Below, one piece after another: positions 54,077 to 63,056 of a stretch of 64,000 nt of DNA. Both the position numbers and the translations under genes were made by a program. A model generated the notes under the pieces. It made no database searches and was not told the origin of the DNA. It saw nothing but the letters and a program-made list of their open reading frames with translations. The DNA comes from Aquibium oceanicum (GTDB taxonomy: Bacteria; Pseudomonadota; Alphaproteobacteria; Rhizobiales; Rhizobiaceae): assembly GCF_001889605.1 (NCBI RefSeq), contig NZ_CP018171.1, positions 62,001 through 126,000 on the forward strand. The letters run 5' to 3'. Numbering within the stretch: position 1 is the first letter of the stretch; the number at the start of each line of letters is the position of its first letter.

Positions 54077-56847
54077 TTGGCGGCTCCCGCCGCGGCCTTG
54101 CCCACAGCGCAGGACCCGCAGAGCCTGGAAAAGTCACAGCGCCCGCACTGGACGGCGTTTGGCGTTGCGGGAAATGCGTTGGAGCGCAGGCCGTTGGCAG
54201 CAGATTTCACCTTGCCGACAACGTCAGCAATGAGATCGGCATCGACCGCGCGCGGCTTTCGCGTCTGGGTGTCGAGTTCATAGGTTTCAACAAAGTCTGC
54301 GTCTTTGCCAGTCAGTTCGCGGTAGCCCAAGGCATAGATGTGAAGCTGCGCTTCGGTGAGCTCTTCGGCTTGGGCGCGTTCGGTCGATTTCAAATCGACG
54401 ATGGCAACCGCGTTGGTATCGCGGCGGCGGACAAGGTCGATACGACCGAGAACATTGATCCCGTCCTCGAGCGCCACTTCAATGGATTTTTCGCTGAACT
54501 CGATCTTGTCGAACTCAGCCTGCCGGGCCTCGATATATTTCTCGACCGTGCGCTTGGCCGATGCGCGCATCGTGTCGCGCAGGCTTGGATAGGCGAAGGG
54601 CACATGGAGATGGCGGTCCACGAGTTCATCCGCGTCGGCGGGCTTGATCGGCACGCCGTCAATCGCGCGCTGATGCAATTCGGCCAGGGCATCGTGCAGA
54701 GTTTTCCCGTATCCAAGCGCTTCATCAAGAGGCGCGTTGAACCCATAAAGGGTGCGCATTTTGAACTGATACGGGCACTCGAAGTAGTAGCGGATGTCCG
54801 AAAAGGACAGGTTCACATTGGAAATCGAGGCCTTGGAGCGGGGGTCGCCGCGCTCGCGCGCGTCATAGCTTTGCCTCAACCGCTTCACGAATTTCGATTC
54901 CAGCACGTCGTGAAAGAAAACCGAAGGATGGACATAGCGGTTGCTGCCAGGGGTTGACGCGGTCGTCATGTGAAGGTGTTTCTGGCTGCGGGTTACTGCC
55001 ACATAGAAAAGGCGCCGTTCATCGGCTTCCGAGCCCCGGAACCGCCCTTGCCCTGCGACGGCTGCGGAGGGGATGAGGTGCCAGACATTGCGCCCGCCAC
55101 GCGGGCTTGCCGGAAACTGGTTGCGGACAAGCTGCGGGATAAACACCACGGGCCATTGCAGCCCCTTGGCGCGATGGATGGTCAGGATTTGCACGGCGTC
55201 GAAGGACGCTAACTTGTCTTCCGCGCCGCTGGACTGGCCGTAGGCATCCTCGGCCTGGTGCTCGAGGAAGCCCGCAAAGGATTCGTATTTTTGGAGGGGC
55301 CGCGAGTGGAAATAGATGCTCTCGAAATCCGAGATGGCCTGGCTGAACTTGCCCAGGTTGTAGAAAACCTGCGGGCCCCGGCCACCAGGGACAAGCTCTT
55401 CCTTGAGGCCGATCTCCTCGAGGAATCCCATGAACTGGCGCTGGATGTTGTAGACCGAGAACCGGACATCCTGATCCTCGACCGCCATTTTGGCGCGCGT
55501 GGCCTCAGCCGCTGTGATGGCCGCATCGAGCATGCCTTCAGGCACACCGAGATTGGCGGCGCGCCAAGCCTGCACAACGTCGTCCTGCGTGGCGCGGTTG
55601 GCCATAAAGTAGAAGAGCAGCCGGGCGGCTTGTCCTTCCGCGGCGTCGAACAAGGTGTCCATGCCCACAGAGACGAAGGGAATGCCCTCGCGCTCGAAAG
55701 CGCGCCGGATGGGTGCTCCCATCTTGGTGTAGCGCACGAGGACCGACATGTCCGACCAGGAGATGGGACGTTTGCCCGCCCCCTCCTCAATCATGGTGCC
55801 CCTGAGCGCTTTGCAGATCTTGGCGATGTAGTCAGCCTCTTCGTCCGGTGACGTGAACTGCAAGGCGACGATATCGCCCGCCTCGTAGCTCTGCGCGTCG
55901 GCGGACTGCATGGCTTTGTCGAGTCGGGAGGCGTTCTTCTCGATCACGAGACGCGCCACGTCGGTGATGCCGGGCGTCGAGCGGAAATTGGCTTCAAGCT
56001 TGATGGTGCTGACGGGCGCATAGCGGTCAGCGAAGCTCAGGATGTTGCCGACATCGCTGCCGCGCCACTGATAGATGGTCTGGTCGTCGTCGCCGACCAC
56101 TTTGACAGCGGCGCCAAGACCATGCAGCTGGCGGACGATGCGCTCCTGGATTGGGTTCACATCCTGATATTCATCGACGATGATGATCTTGATCCGCTGC
56201 GCCATGCGGGCGCGCAGGGTTTCGTCCTTCTCGAGCGCCTCGACTGCACATTGAAGTATGGCGGAGTAGTCGAACATGTCGCGCTCGTGCAGGAGGGTTG
56301 TGTAGGCCCCAAAGCCCTCGAGAATCGTGGTTCCTTTCAGCGCCTTCCAATCGACCGCCGATTCCCTAAGGATGGACATGGCTTCGATGTAAAGGCGCGT
56401 ATCGACATATCGCTTGAGTTTTGCGCCCTGGAGGGTTGAGGTGGCGGTGAGGCCGCTTTTCGCGGAGTTGCGATCGACAAAGAGCACCTGCTGCACTTCG
56501 TTGAGAACGTCATACTTCAGATATTGCGGCACTTCGGTGCGGAGCAGGTCAAGGCTAAAGCCGTGGATGGTCCCGATATACATTTCCGCCATGCCCGTGA
56601 GGCCAGGCAGGCGTTCGCGGCAACGGTCAAGGACGCGCTGCTTGAGTTCAGCCGCAGCCTTTTCAGTGAAGGTGAAGGCCACGATATTGGCAGGCTTCAG
56701 ACCCATGCCGCCTTCGGCCTGCGGCGTGAGCAATCGCGTGATGTGCTGTGCCACGACTTCGGTCTTGCCTGAGCCGGCGCATGCAATGAGTTGCAGATTT
56801 CCACCTGCATGGCCTATGGCGTAGGCTTGTTCGGTTGTAAGCTTCAT
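54073..56847 (-). CDS. UvrD/Rep superfamily 1 helicase with C-terminal AddB/Cas4-like Fe-S nuclease domain
   Basis: This 924-residue protein has Walker A IACAGSGKTE (K28), motif Ia VAFTFTEKAAAELKQR, motif II VDEYQD (225-229), motif III GDDDQTIYQWRG and later motifs in LTIHRAKGLQWPVVFI and DERRLFYVAVTRS. The C-terminal PDDEXK_1-type nuclease has a leading cysteine in YYFECPYQF, catalytic D804 (GRID), D818 and K820 (VDLKS), and C901, C904, C910, C913 in QCGRCDFSRLCGSC, an Fe-S cluster set as in AddB and Cas4. It is first in the operon with the GHKL-nuclease gene. A GGAGG ribosome site precedes the ATG. Confidence 0.92.
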   Translation of the reverse strand: MKLTTEQAYAIGHAGGNLQLIACAGSGKTEVVAQHITRLLTPQAEGGMGLKPANIVAFTFTEKAAAELKQRVLDRCRERLPGLTGMAEMYIGTIHGFSLDLLRTEVPQYLKYDVLNEVQQVLFVDRNSAKSGLTATSTLQGAKLKRYVDTRLYIEAMSILRESAVDWKALKGTTILEGFGAYTTLLHERDMFDYSAILQCAVEALEKDETLRARMAQRIKIIIVDEYQDVNPIQERIVRQLHGLGAAVKVVGDDDQTIYQWRGSDVGNILSFADRYAPVSTIKLEANFRSTPGITDVARLVIEKNASRLDKAMQSADAQSYEAGDIVALQFTSPDEEADYIAKICKALRGTMIEEGAGKRPISWSDMSVLVRYTKMGAPIRRAFEREGIPFVSVGMDTLFDAAEGQAARLLFYFMANRATQDDVVQAWRAANLGVPEGMLDAAITAAEATRAKMAVEDQDVRFSVYNIQRQFMGFLEEIGLKEELVPGGRGPQVFYNLGKFSQAISDFESIYFHSRPLQKYESFAGFLEHQAEDAYGQSSGAEDKLASFDAVQILTIHRAKGLQWPVVFIPQLVRNQFPASPRGGRNVWHLIPSAAVAGQGRFRGSEADERRLFYVAVTRSQKHLHMTTASTPGSNRYVHPSVFFHDVLESKFVKRLRQSYDARERGDPRSKASISNVNLSFSDIRYYFECPYQFKMRTLYGFNAPLDEALGYGKTLHDALAELHQRAIDGVPIKPADADELVDRHLHVPFAYPSLRDTMRASAKRTVEKYIEARQAEFDKIEFSEKSIEVALEDGINVLGRIDLVRRRDTNAVAIVDLKSTERAQAEELTEAQLHIYALGYRELTGKDADFVETYELDTQTRKPRAVDADLIADVVGKVKSAANGLRSNAFPATPNAVQCGRCDFSRLCGSCAVGKAAAGAAK

Positions 56848-57201
56848 TTGCTTCGGCCCCTCCGCGGCAATACGGATTGTATATCCGCCACCTCAATATT
56901 TTCCCCGAAGAATGGACGATAGCAAATATTCTGCTATGGCCAAAGATTTGCTCTAGGGGCGGGTAGGGAACGACAGCTCTTGCCGCTTGCAGTCCAAAAA
57001 CGGACGGCCCGGACACGGCCCCAGATGCGCCATTCGGAGCGCTCTGTAGTGCGCTTTTGCCAAGCGGTCCCACAGGACCTTGCCCCATTGAGGCATCGGC
57101 GCCTGTTCGTGGTTGCGTCCCACTGAAATCACCTTTGACTTTTGGTACGCACTGTGTCGATATGTCTTAAAGGCTATTGATACAAAGGGAAAAGGGACAC
57201 T
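56848..57201. other. Intergenic region upstream of the helicase gene and of the recombinase gene
   Basis: These 354 bases carry divergent promoters and no convincing gene. Near the helicase start is an inverted repeat (listed separately). Near 57154-57183 is a TGTCGATA...TATTGATACA arrangement that could be a resolvase binding site, but the match is weak. Confidence 0.55.
56919..56937. promoter_or_regulatory. Inverted repeat in the helicase-nuclease operon promoter region
   Basis: ATAGCA, 7 bases (AATATTC), TGCTAT: a perfect 6-7-6 inverted repeat about 72 bases upstream of the helicase start. It may be an operator for the two-gene operon. No regulator gene adjoins. Confidence 0.4.
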
Positions 57202-57753
57202 ATGGGCGCGATTGTAGGCTACGCGAGGACTTCCACCACGGAGCAGGTCGCGGGGTTTGCGGCACAGCAGCGGATGCTGGAAGCCGCAGGGGTGACGAAG
57301 CTGTTTTCGGAGCGCGTCTCATCGGTGGCCGCGCGTCCCGAACTCGACCGCGCTATGGAGTACCTCCGGGAGGGCGATCAGTTCGTGGTGACGAAACTGG
57401 ACCGGCTGGCGCGGTCCGTCGCCGATCTGGTCCGGATCACCGAGTTGCTCGCGACGAAAGGCGTAGTGCTCAAGATCCTAGACATGAACCTTGACACCTC
57501 GACGCCCACCGGCAAGTTGATGCTGAACCTCATCGGCAGCATCGCCCAGTTCGAGCGGGAGCTTATGCTGGAGCGGCAGCGCGAGGGGATCGCGAAGGCT
57601 AAAGTCGAGGGCAAGTACAGGGGCCGTGCGCCGACCGCGCGGGCGAAAGCCGACGAGGTCCGTAAGCTGACCGACGACGGTATAGGACCGATGGAGATCG
57701 CCCGCCGCCTCGACATCGGACGCTCCTCTGTCTACCGCATTCTGGGCACCTGA
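57202..57753 (+). CDS. Serine recombinase (resolvase/invertase family)
   Basis: This 183-residue site-specific recombinase has the catalytic serine in GYARTSTTEQ (S11), the conserved KLDRLARSVADL segment, GSIAQFERELMLERQREGI and a C-terminal helix-turn-helix (GPMEIARRLDIGRSSVYRIL). It is Tn3-resolvase/Hin size, with no transposase partner, so it is probably a relic of a transposon or an island-encoded resolvase. The start at 57202 follows AAAGGGA. Confidence 0.93.
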   Translation: MGAIVGYARTSTTEQVAGFAAQQRMLEAAGVTKLFSERVSSVAARPELDRAMEYLREGDQFVVTKLDRLARSVADLVRITELLATKGVVLKILDMNLDTSTPTGKLMLNLIGSIAQFERELMLERQREGIAKAKVEGKYRGRAPTARAKADEVRKLTDDGIGPMEIARRLDIGRSSVYRILGT

Positions 57754-58157
57754 TGCGCAACTGCTATTTCAGACAGCGATGCCGCGCTCGCCGAGTGTTT
57801 CCGGATCCAGAACGGAAACTCAGCCATTTTGCGGAGGAGGTTCGAGATTGCAGTGCAGGCGGTGGCGCGGCGCAAGGACCAACAAGAAACCGCGCCACCG
57901 ATTGGTTTAGAAGCCGGCGAAAAGCGCCTGAGCTTCTGAGTCTGATCACCACGATATCCGTTAGAAGTCAACAAAGAACGCTTGTAAAAGGCAATGTTGT
58001 GATAGCGTGAAAATAAAAATTACGTTGGTGTCGCTACATGTAGCGGCCGAAAGGTAATTTATTCGTACTGAAACTGATATGCATGCACAGATATTTTTGA
58101 AACTGGTTGCAACGAAAAATGCGGGCGACTAAATTGGCCGCAAGGAATTCTGGATCT
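57754..58157. other. Intergenic region between the recombinase and HNH-like genes
   Basis: No gene is visible. It holds a perfect palindrome CGCTACATGTAGCG (58032-58045) and one copy of the island's TTGAA...GTTGCAACG motif (58097-58114). Confidence 0.55.
58097..58114. repeat. Island repeat motif, copy downstream of the HNH-like gene
   Basis: TTGAAACTGGTTGCAACG differs by two bases from the 18-base core repeated in the integrase gene. It lies 44 bases after the HNH-like gene stop. Confidence 0.6.
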
Positions 58158-59546
58158 CTATATGTACTCATCATCGTATTCATCTCTGCATCCGAGTTCG
58201 GGGTAGTTCTCGCAGTAGTTCTGGTGAGCGACTTCGTAGTCGACCCTTCGCTTGCCACTGGCTGGCTGAGAACTGCGGCTACTGCTTTCAGGGCCTTTCA
58301 GGTGCTTCAACCGGGCGGCCTTCAATGTGTCCGAAGCTCTCTCGATCCATATCTCTAATGGCCTGAGCCGCTGGAGCATCCTCGCAGCGTTCTCTATTGC
58401 CGGGACACAATGCGGCGCGATGCCTGAGTAGGCCTCCTCTTCAGCATGAGAGCCGACGTGATTTTCAAGGAACTCCTCCCATGGCCGGGTTCCCATTCGG
58501 AAATATCGTATGCAGAACTCAAGGGGCGTTTCGGCGGGGCGCATATACTTCCGAAAGAAGTCCTCGGCTTTTTCCCGCTCCGCCTCGTCCCAGTGCTGGT
58601 TCCATGGGCGGAAGGCGGCTCCAATATCGTAGCCATTTCTTCCGTCCTTTCCGAAAATCACTTGCTCGTCGGTCCATCCGTCCGTGTGGCGGGCGTAAAG
58701 TCGATCATAAGGCTGCTTGGTCTCTTCCGCCCATACGGAGAGCGGCGCGGTCACGTCCTCATAGGTCTTCATGATCGTGCATTTGCGATTGTTCGCCTGC
58801 CCCCGCTTGCCCAACCATCTAACCTTGCCCGGTGCATACTCCGTGTCGTGGGGATCGATCCGGTCAAGCGTGCATCCCGGTTCTGGTATCGGGCCAACGA
58901 TCCGCAGGAAGGAAGCGAAATCAGCGAATTCCGGATGCCACAGCCATCCATTTTTCTTGGCAGTGAACTTCCGGTTTTTGTGTGAGTTGTACTCTGCCGG
59001 AAATCGCATTTTTAGGTCTGTCGCGGACAGTGTTTCCACGTCCTTGAGGCACTGCGCCTTCGCTTCCTCACTCGCCTCTAGGACGGGATTTTCTAACTGA
59101 AAGGACTTGCGTCCTTTAAGAATGGACCAGTCAGCTAGAAAATTGGAAAACCCATGGAATGCAAGGCACTCAGCCGGGACAAGGCCAGAAAGTACCTCGT
59201 CGATGTAATCAAGCCGGATGAGATTGGCCATATGGGCGGATAGGTCCCGAGTAGTCTCGGGACGCGCCCGTCGTGTTATCGGCCCGGAGGAGGTAGCGAG
59301 CGGAGGCGGTGCGCTCTTCGACGCTGGAGGCGCGGGGGCAACTGGTTCTACTGGCGGCGCTGACGCGGCCAATTCTCCGAGGCAGCGCATGAACGCGTCG
59401 AACTCTTTGTCGGTGGCATCATATCTTGCGTACCGCCCCGGCATATGCTCGTGCAGGGATACGACTTCGCCCCCAATATGACTGTCACCATCGAAAGCTT
59501 TGTTGCCGTCGACAGATGGCGCGCGGAATGGGACTACGTTTTCCAT
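58158..59546 (-). CDS. Protein with an HNH-like motif
   Basis: This 462-residue protein has a central region GCTLDRIDPHDTEYAPGKVR followed by WLGKRGQANNRKCT, which resembles the zinc-binding, DNA-contacting part of phage-type HNH endonucleases (LDRID...Y.PGNVRW....QANNR). The N-terminal 110 residues are Pro/Ala-rich and probably disordered; the C-terminus is acidic. Classic HNH histidines are not all evident (a PHDTE is present), so catalysis is uncertain. The ATG at 59546 has AGGA upstream; the frame is open to 59597. It is flanked by two copies of the island motif. Confidence 0.7.
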   Translation of the reverse strand: MENVVPFRAPSVDGNKAFDGDSHIGGEVVSLHEHMPGRYARYDATDKEFDAFMRCLGELAASAPPVEPVAPAPPASKSAPPPLATSSGPITRRARPETTRDLSAHMANLIRLDYIDEVLSGLVPAECLAFHGFSNFLADWSILKGRKSFQLENPVLEASEEAKAQCLKDVETLSATDLKMRFPAEYNSHKNRKFTAKKNGWLWHPEFADFASFLRIVGPIPEPGCTLDRIDPHDTEYAPGKVRWLGKRGQANNRKCTIMKTYEDVTAPLSVWAEETKQPYDRLYARHTDGWTDEQVIFGKDGRNGYDIGAAFRPWNQHWDEAEREKAEDFFRKYMRPAETPLEFCIRYFRMGTRPWEEFLENHVGSHAEEEAYSGIAPHCVPAIENAARMLQRLRPLEIWIERASDTLKAARLKHLKGPESSSRSSQPASGKRRVDYEVAHQNYCENYPELGCRDEYDDEYI

Positions 59547-60120
59547 AATGTTGGTCCTAGCTGTTGGTGATTTCCTCACCAGCGAGCCGCCTAGCATGCT
59601 GCGGCGAGAAAAAACAGCTACTTACGCTCACTGATCCTAGACGACGAAGAAAGAGTACTTTGCCTACGGCTATGGGTGCTGACGCATATCGCGCCGTTGC
59701 AACCGGCTTCAAAACTAAGACAGCAATGTCCGCATGAATTTTGGAAAGAATGCTTCGAATATGGTTCTGGAGGCCCGCTTGATTTCACGAAAGAGACTCC
59801 GTGGCAGGTCGGGTGAATAAGAGCGAGCGGCGTAGGGACCACGCTGGCGGTTCGCAGAGCCGGTGCTTCTGGTACAAAGTACTCGCCTCATCTTGCTGGC
59901 ACGGGCAGTTCGTTCATTGGACATGCCATGCTGTCGCAAACTGCCGCCCCTTGAGGTGGGGGTCTTTTCCATGAGTCCCAAAGGCCTAATTCCGCATGGA
60001 GAAGGCGAAGGGCGGCGCTCAGGAGATATCGCCAGAAATCTGCCTCAGCCTCGGCGGAAAAGACGTTGACGGCATCGCCACAGTTTGCGGAAGTGGCCCG
60101 GAAATCCTTGCTCGTTGCAG
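59547..60120. other. Region between the HNH-like gene and the IS element
   Basis: I find no convincing gene in these 574 bases; the short frames look random. It contains the island repeat motif at 59695-59712 and the promoter region of the HNH-like gene. Confidence 0.5.
59695..59712 (-). repeat. Island repeat motif, copy upstream of the HNH-like gene
   Basis: Read on the minus strand this is TTGAAGCCGGTTGCAACG. It lies about 150 bases upstream of the HNH-like start. The core TTG-A-(A/G)CC(G/T)GTT-G-CAA is nearly palindromic, like operators of LacI-family proteins. Confidence 0.6.
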
Positions 60121-60203
60121 TGTCCGGGATCAGCGCCTATGGCACAAATTTGAGGGTGTGATTTTAAGGAGTGTTCGGTTCTCTTCGAAGACGAAGGACG
60201 AAC

Positions 60204-60594
60204 ATGAACACGAAGTCGCCAGGCGGCAAACGCTCCGCCGAACATTTGGTCAAAGATATCCGTCGTGCGACGCGGCGGCACTTTTCATCGGAAGACAAGA
60301 TCCAGATCGTTCTTGACGGCCTTCGCGGTGAGGACAGCATCGCCGAGTTGTACCCAAGGAGGGGATCGCCCAAAGCCTCTACTACACTTGGTCGAAGGAA
60401 TTCCTGGAAGCCGGCAAGCGGCGGCTGGCAGGCGACACGGCCCGAGCTGCGACGAGCGGTGAAGTTCAGGACCTGCGCCGCGAAACCCGCGCGCTGAAGG
60501 AGGCGATCGCCGACCTGACGCTGGAGAACCGCCTGCTGAAAAAAGAGCATGATCGCGGATGGGGGCGACGACGAAGGAGATACCCGCATCTGAG
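60204..60594 (+). pseudogene. IS3-family transposase orfA, frameshifted
   Basis: The first frame reads NTKSPGGKRSAEHLVKDIRR, the N-terminal helix-turn-helix part of OrfA, up to about 60355. There a base is missing: the protein should continue KEGIAQSLYYTWSKEFLEAG, which is found in the next frame, and on through LKEAIADLTLENRLLKKS. The intact IS would use programmed frameshifting to join OrfA and OrfB; this extra shift kills OrfA. Confidence 0.85.
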
Positions 60595-61584
60595 AAGCTC
60601 GAGATCATCAGGATCGTCGAGCAGTCGCACCTTCCGGCGAAGAAGACGCTGGATCAGCTCGGCATCGCGCGGCGCACCTTCTACCGCTGGTATGACCGCT
60701 ACGTCGAAGGCGGCCCGGAGGCGCTGGAGGACCGTCCGTCCCGACCGAGCCGCGTCTGGAACCGCATCGGCGCCGAGGTCCAGAGCCAGATCATCGATAT
60801 GGCGCTGGAACAGTCCGAGCTGTCACCACGTGAGCTGGCGGTGCGCTTCACCGATGAGAAGCGCTACTTCGTGTCCGAAGCCACCGTCTATCGCCTGCTC
60901 AAGGCCCATGACCTCATCACCAGCCCGGCCTTCGTCGTCATCAAGGCCGCCGACGAGTTCAGGGACAAGACAACGCGGCCAAACGAGATGTGGCAGACAG
61001 ACTTCACTTACTTCAAGATCATCGGCTGGGGCTGGGTCTATCTGTCGACCGTGCTCGACGACTTCTCCCGCTACATCATCGCATGGAAGCTGTGCACGAC
61101 CATGCGCGCCGAGGACGTCACCGACACGCTGGAACTGGCTCTCACGGCTTCCGGCTGCGACAGCGCCAGAGTGCTGCACAAGCCAAAACTGCTCAGCGAC
61201 AACCGGGCCGTCTTACATCGCGGCCGAACTCGCCGAATGGATCGATGCCAACGGCATGAGCCATGTCCGCGGCGCTCCGCTTCATCCGCAGACCCAGGGC
61301 AAGATCGAACGCTGGCATCAGACGCTGAAGAACCGCATCCCTGGAGAACTACTTCCTTCCCGGCGATCTCGAGCGTCAGATCGGCGCCTTCGTGGAACAC
61401 TACAATCATCGCCGCTACCACGAGAGCCTCGGCAATGTCACGCCGGCCGACGCCTACTTCGGCAGGGCCGCTACCATCATCGAACAACGAGAAAGGGATC
61501 AAACGACAGACAATCGAACTACGCCGCTTGCAGCACCGCTCGCCGCGTAACATCAACCCGCAATCGAGGCTGGAACTCCGCTAA
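60559..61584 (+). pseudogene. IS3-family transposase orfB (rve/DDE), frameshifted three times
   Basis: The frame begins normally (KEIPASEKLEIIRIVEQSHL; RTFYRWYDRY; the first DDE aspartate in MWQTDFTYFK). At about 61203 an extra base ends it after LLSDN; the continuation GPSYIAAELAEWIDANGMSH and QGKIERWHQTLKNR (DDE glutamate) is in another frame. A two-base loss lies near 61340 and an extra G near 61496; the three shifts cancel out, so a spurious 341-residue open frame survives. The enzyme cannot be functional. Confidence 0.85.
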
Positions 61585-61721
61585 ATCAAGCCGCCATCTG
61601 CGCCAAATGTTCTGACGACGGACAATCGAGCATCATCTGCAGCCCTTGCAACTCAGACCACCTTCCGTCACACTGTAAAACTACGACCTCAAACTGGCGC
61701 TGTTCGAGATCGGTTCGTGGA

Positions 61722-63056
61722 ATGATCGACCGCAACCCAGTCATGTCTGCCGCGTCTGACATTGAAGAGCGGCTCCGCAGTACCTTCCGTATAGAAGGGC
61801 GTATGTTCGGAGAGATTATCGCCGAACTGCAAAGAAGGTTGCCGGTTTCTATCATCCGCAATTTGCGGCGCATCTCGGAGCTACGCGCTGCTTATGCGCA
61901 TCTTTCTGATGCGGAACTTCATAAGTTTCAGATGGCTCCCGATTTCAGCGTTAGGATCGCGGAATTTCAAGACGCGGTTCTGGCGGTCCAACTACACCTC
62001 AATTCCGCCAGCGAACAAGGGAGGCAGGTTGGAGAACAGACAAACAGGTCATTGCCTGCTCATATTTCGTTTGGGCATCCCAGGATGGAGACAGGTATGT
62101 TCTCAGAATGGATAATCCGCCAACCCATCAACAGCATGCCGATCTTGATGAAGAAGCCACTTCACCGGGATTGCTTCGTCGTCTTCACGAACAAGGGAGC
62201 ACCCCATAGCGTTGCCCCGGTGTCAAATGGATTCGTGGAAGCGCAGGCCAAAAGTTTCTTCTGCGACGGCGCGATCGGAATTGCAAAGGAACTTAGCTAT
62301 AATGGCCACATCTCTGGGGAACTAAGCTCTTCTGACGGGATCCCGATCGCTATTGGATTCCACGCACACTTCCTTACCATCGGAAATAAGGAAGAGCCCA
62401 TCCTCGAAATCGCACGCGAAAGCCAAACCATTATGGCCAACCTTTCCAGTGCCATGGACCGCAGCGTGCGAAGATACATCACGCAGACACGGTTCGATGA
62501 CCTAACGAATAACACTATAATCGACCGCCATGAAGATGGAATCCGGGCGCTGCTTACTGAACCACTAAGGATGTTGCGCACCGTAGAGCTGCATCGTTTC
62601 ACGTTAACTGAGCTTCAATCCGGAACTCCATCTGTAAAGTCTCAGTCCATGATGGAGTTCGAGAAGAGAAGGCGGAGTGTTGAGGAGGAAGAGGCCGAAC
62701 GGCTCCGCTCAATACGGCTAGCCCAAGAACGTCAAATGCTTGAAATAGGGCAAGAAGCACGCCTCTCCGAGGCCGAAGTTGAAGCTGCCGTTATCAGCGT
62801 TCGTGCGGAGGCGATGCGGAAATCGGGGGAATATTCACTCTCGCAAGATCAGATATTTGAGATTTTCCGCGATCGCCTGAAATATGAAGCTCGAGTTGAG
62901 GTTGCCAAGCAGGGACGTGAGCAATGGATTGCGGTAGGTGCTTTAGGCATGCTGGATAGGATCGGCCTCGGTGACTCTAGAGTACGTGTTCTCGAAGAAA
63001 AGCTCTTGAGATCAGGCGATAAAGATGAGGAAGACGACGAACGCGAAGCGTTCTGA
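61722..63056 (+). CDS. Protein of unknown function, coiled-coil-rich, upstream of the vWA gene
   Basis: This 444-residue protein has no domain I can name. The first 90 residues are helical (DIEERLRSTFRIEGRMFGEI; LRRISELRAAYAHLSDAELH); the middle is mixed (DCFVVFTNKGAPHSVAPVSN); residues about 300-380 form a charged coiled coil (EFEKRRRSVEEEEAERLRSI, LAQERQMLEIGQEARLSEAE) reminiscent of SPFH/stomatin-like stalks. The C-terminus is acidic (GDKDEEDDEREAF). It precedes, and overlaps by 32 bases, the vWA gene, so it belongs to the same operon. The ATG at 61743 is an alternative start. GC is lower than in the core. Confidence 0.7.
   Translation: MIDRNPVMSAASDIEERLRSTFRIEGRMFGEIIAELQRRLPVSIIRNLRRISELRAAYAHLSDAELHKFQMAPDFSVRIAEFQDAVLAVQLHLNSASEQGRQVGEQTNRSLPAHISFGHPRMETGMFSEWIIRQPINSMPILMKKPLHRDCFVVFTNKGAPHSVAPVSNGFVEAQAKSFFCDGAIGIAKELSYNGHISGELSSSDGIPIAIGFHAHFLTIGNKEEPILEIARESQTIMANLSSAMDRSVRRYITQTRFDDLTNNTIIDRHEDGIRALLTEPLRMLRTVELHRFTLTELQSGTPSVKSQSMMEFEKRRRSVEEEEAERLRSIRLAQERQMLEIGQEARLSEAEVEAAVISVRAEAMRKSGEYSLSQDQIFEIFRDRLKYEARVEVAKQGREQWIAVGALGMLDRIGLGDSRVRVLEEKLLRSGDKDEEDDEREAF

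Larger units (their letters stand above)
60121..61624 (+). mobile_element. IS3-family insertion sequence (decayed)
   Basis: About 1.5 kb is bounded by imperfect inverted ends. The left end starts TGTCCGGGATCAGCGCC and the right end, read inward on the minus strand, starts TGTCCGTCGTCAGAACA; matching positions continue to about base 26. It contains the two overlapping frames of IS3-type transposases, both broken by frameshifts. No target-site duplication is visible in the flanks (GCAG and ATCG), so recombination or decay has probably altered a border. Confidence 0.85.

Noticed and set aside
56663-57088. A 141-residue minus-strand frame extending upstream of the helicase start.
   Set aside because: It overlaps the helicase gene in another frame and shows no domain.
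59715-59981. An 88-residue minus-strand frame.
   Set aside because: Basic, featureless, no ribosome site that stands out and no neighbour logic.
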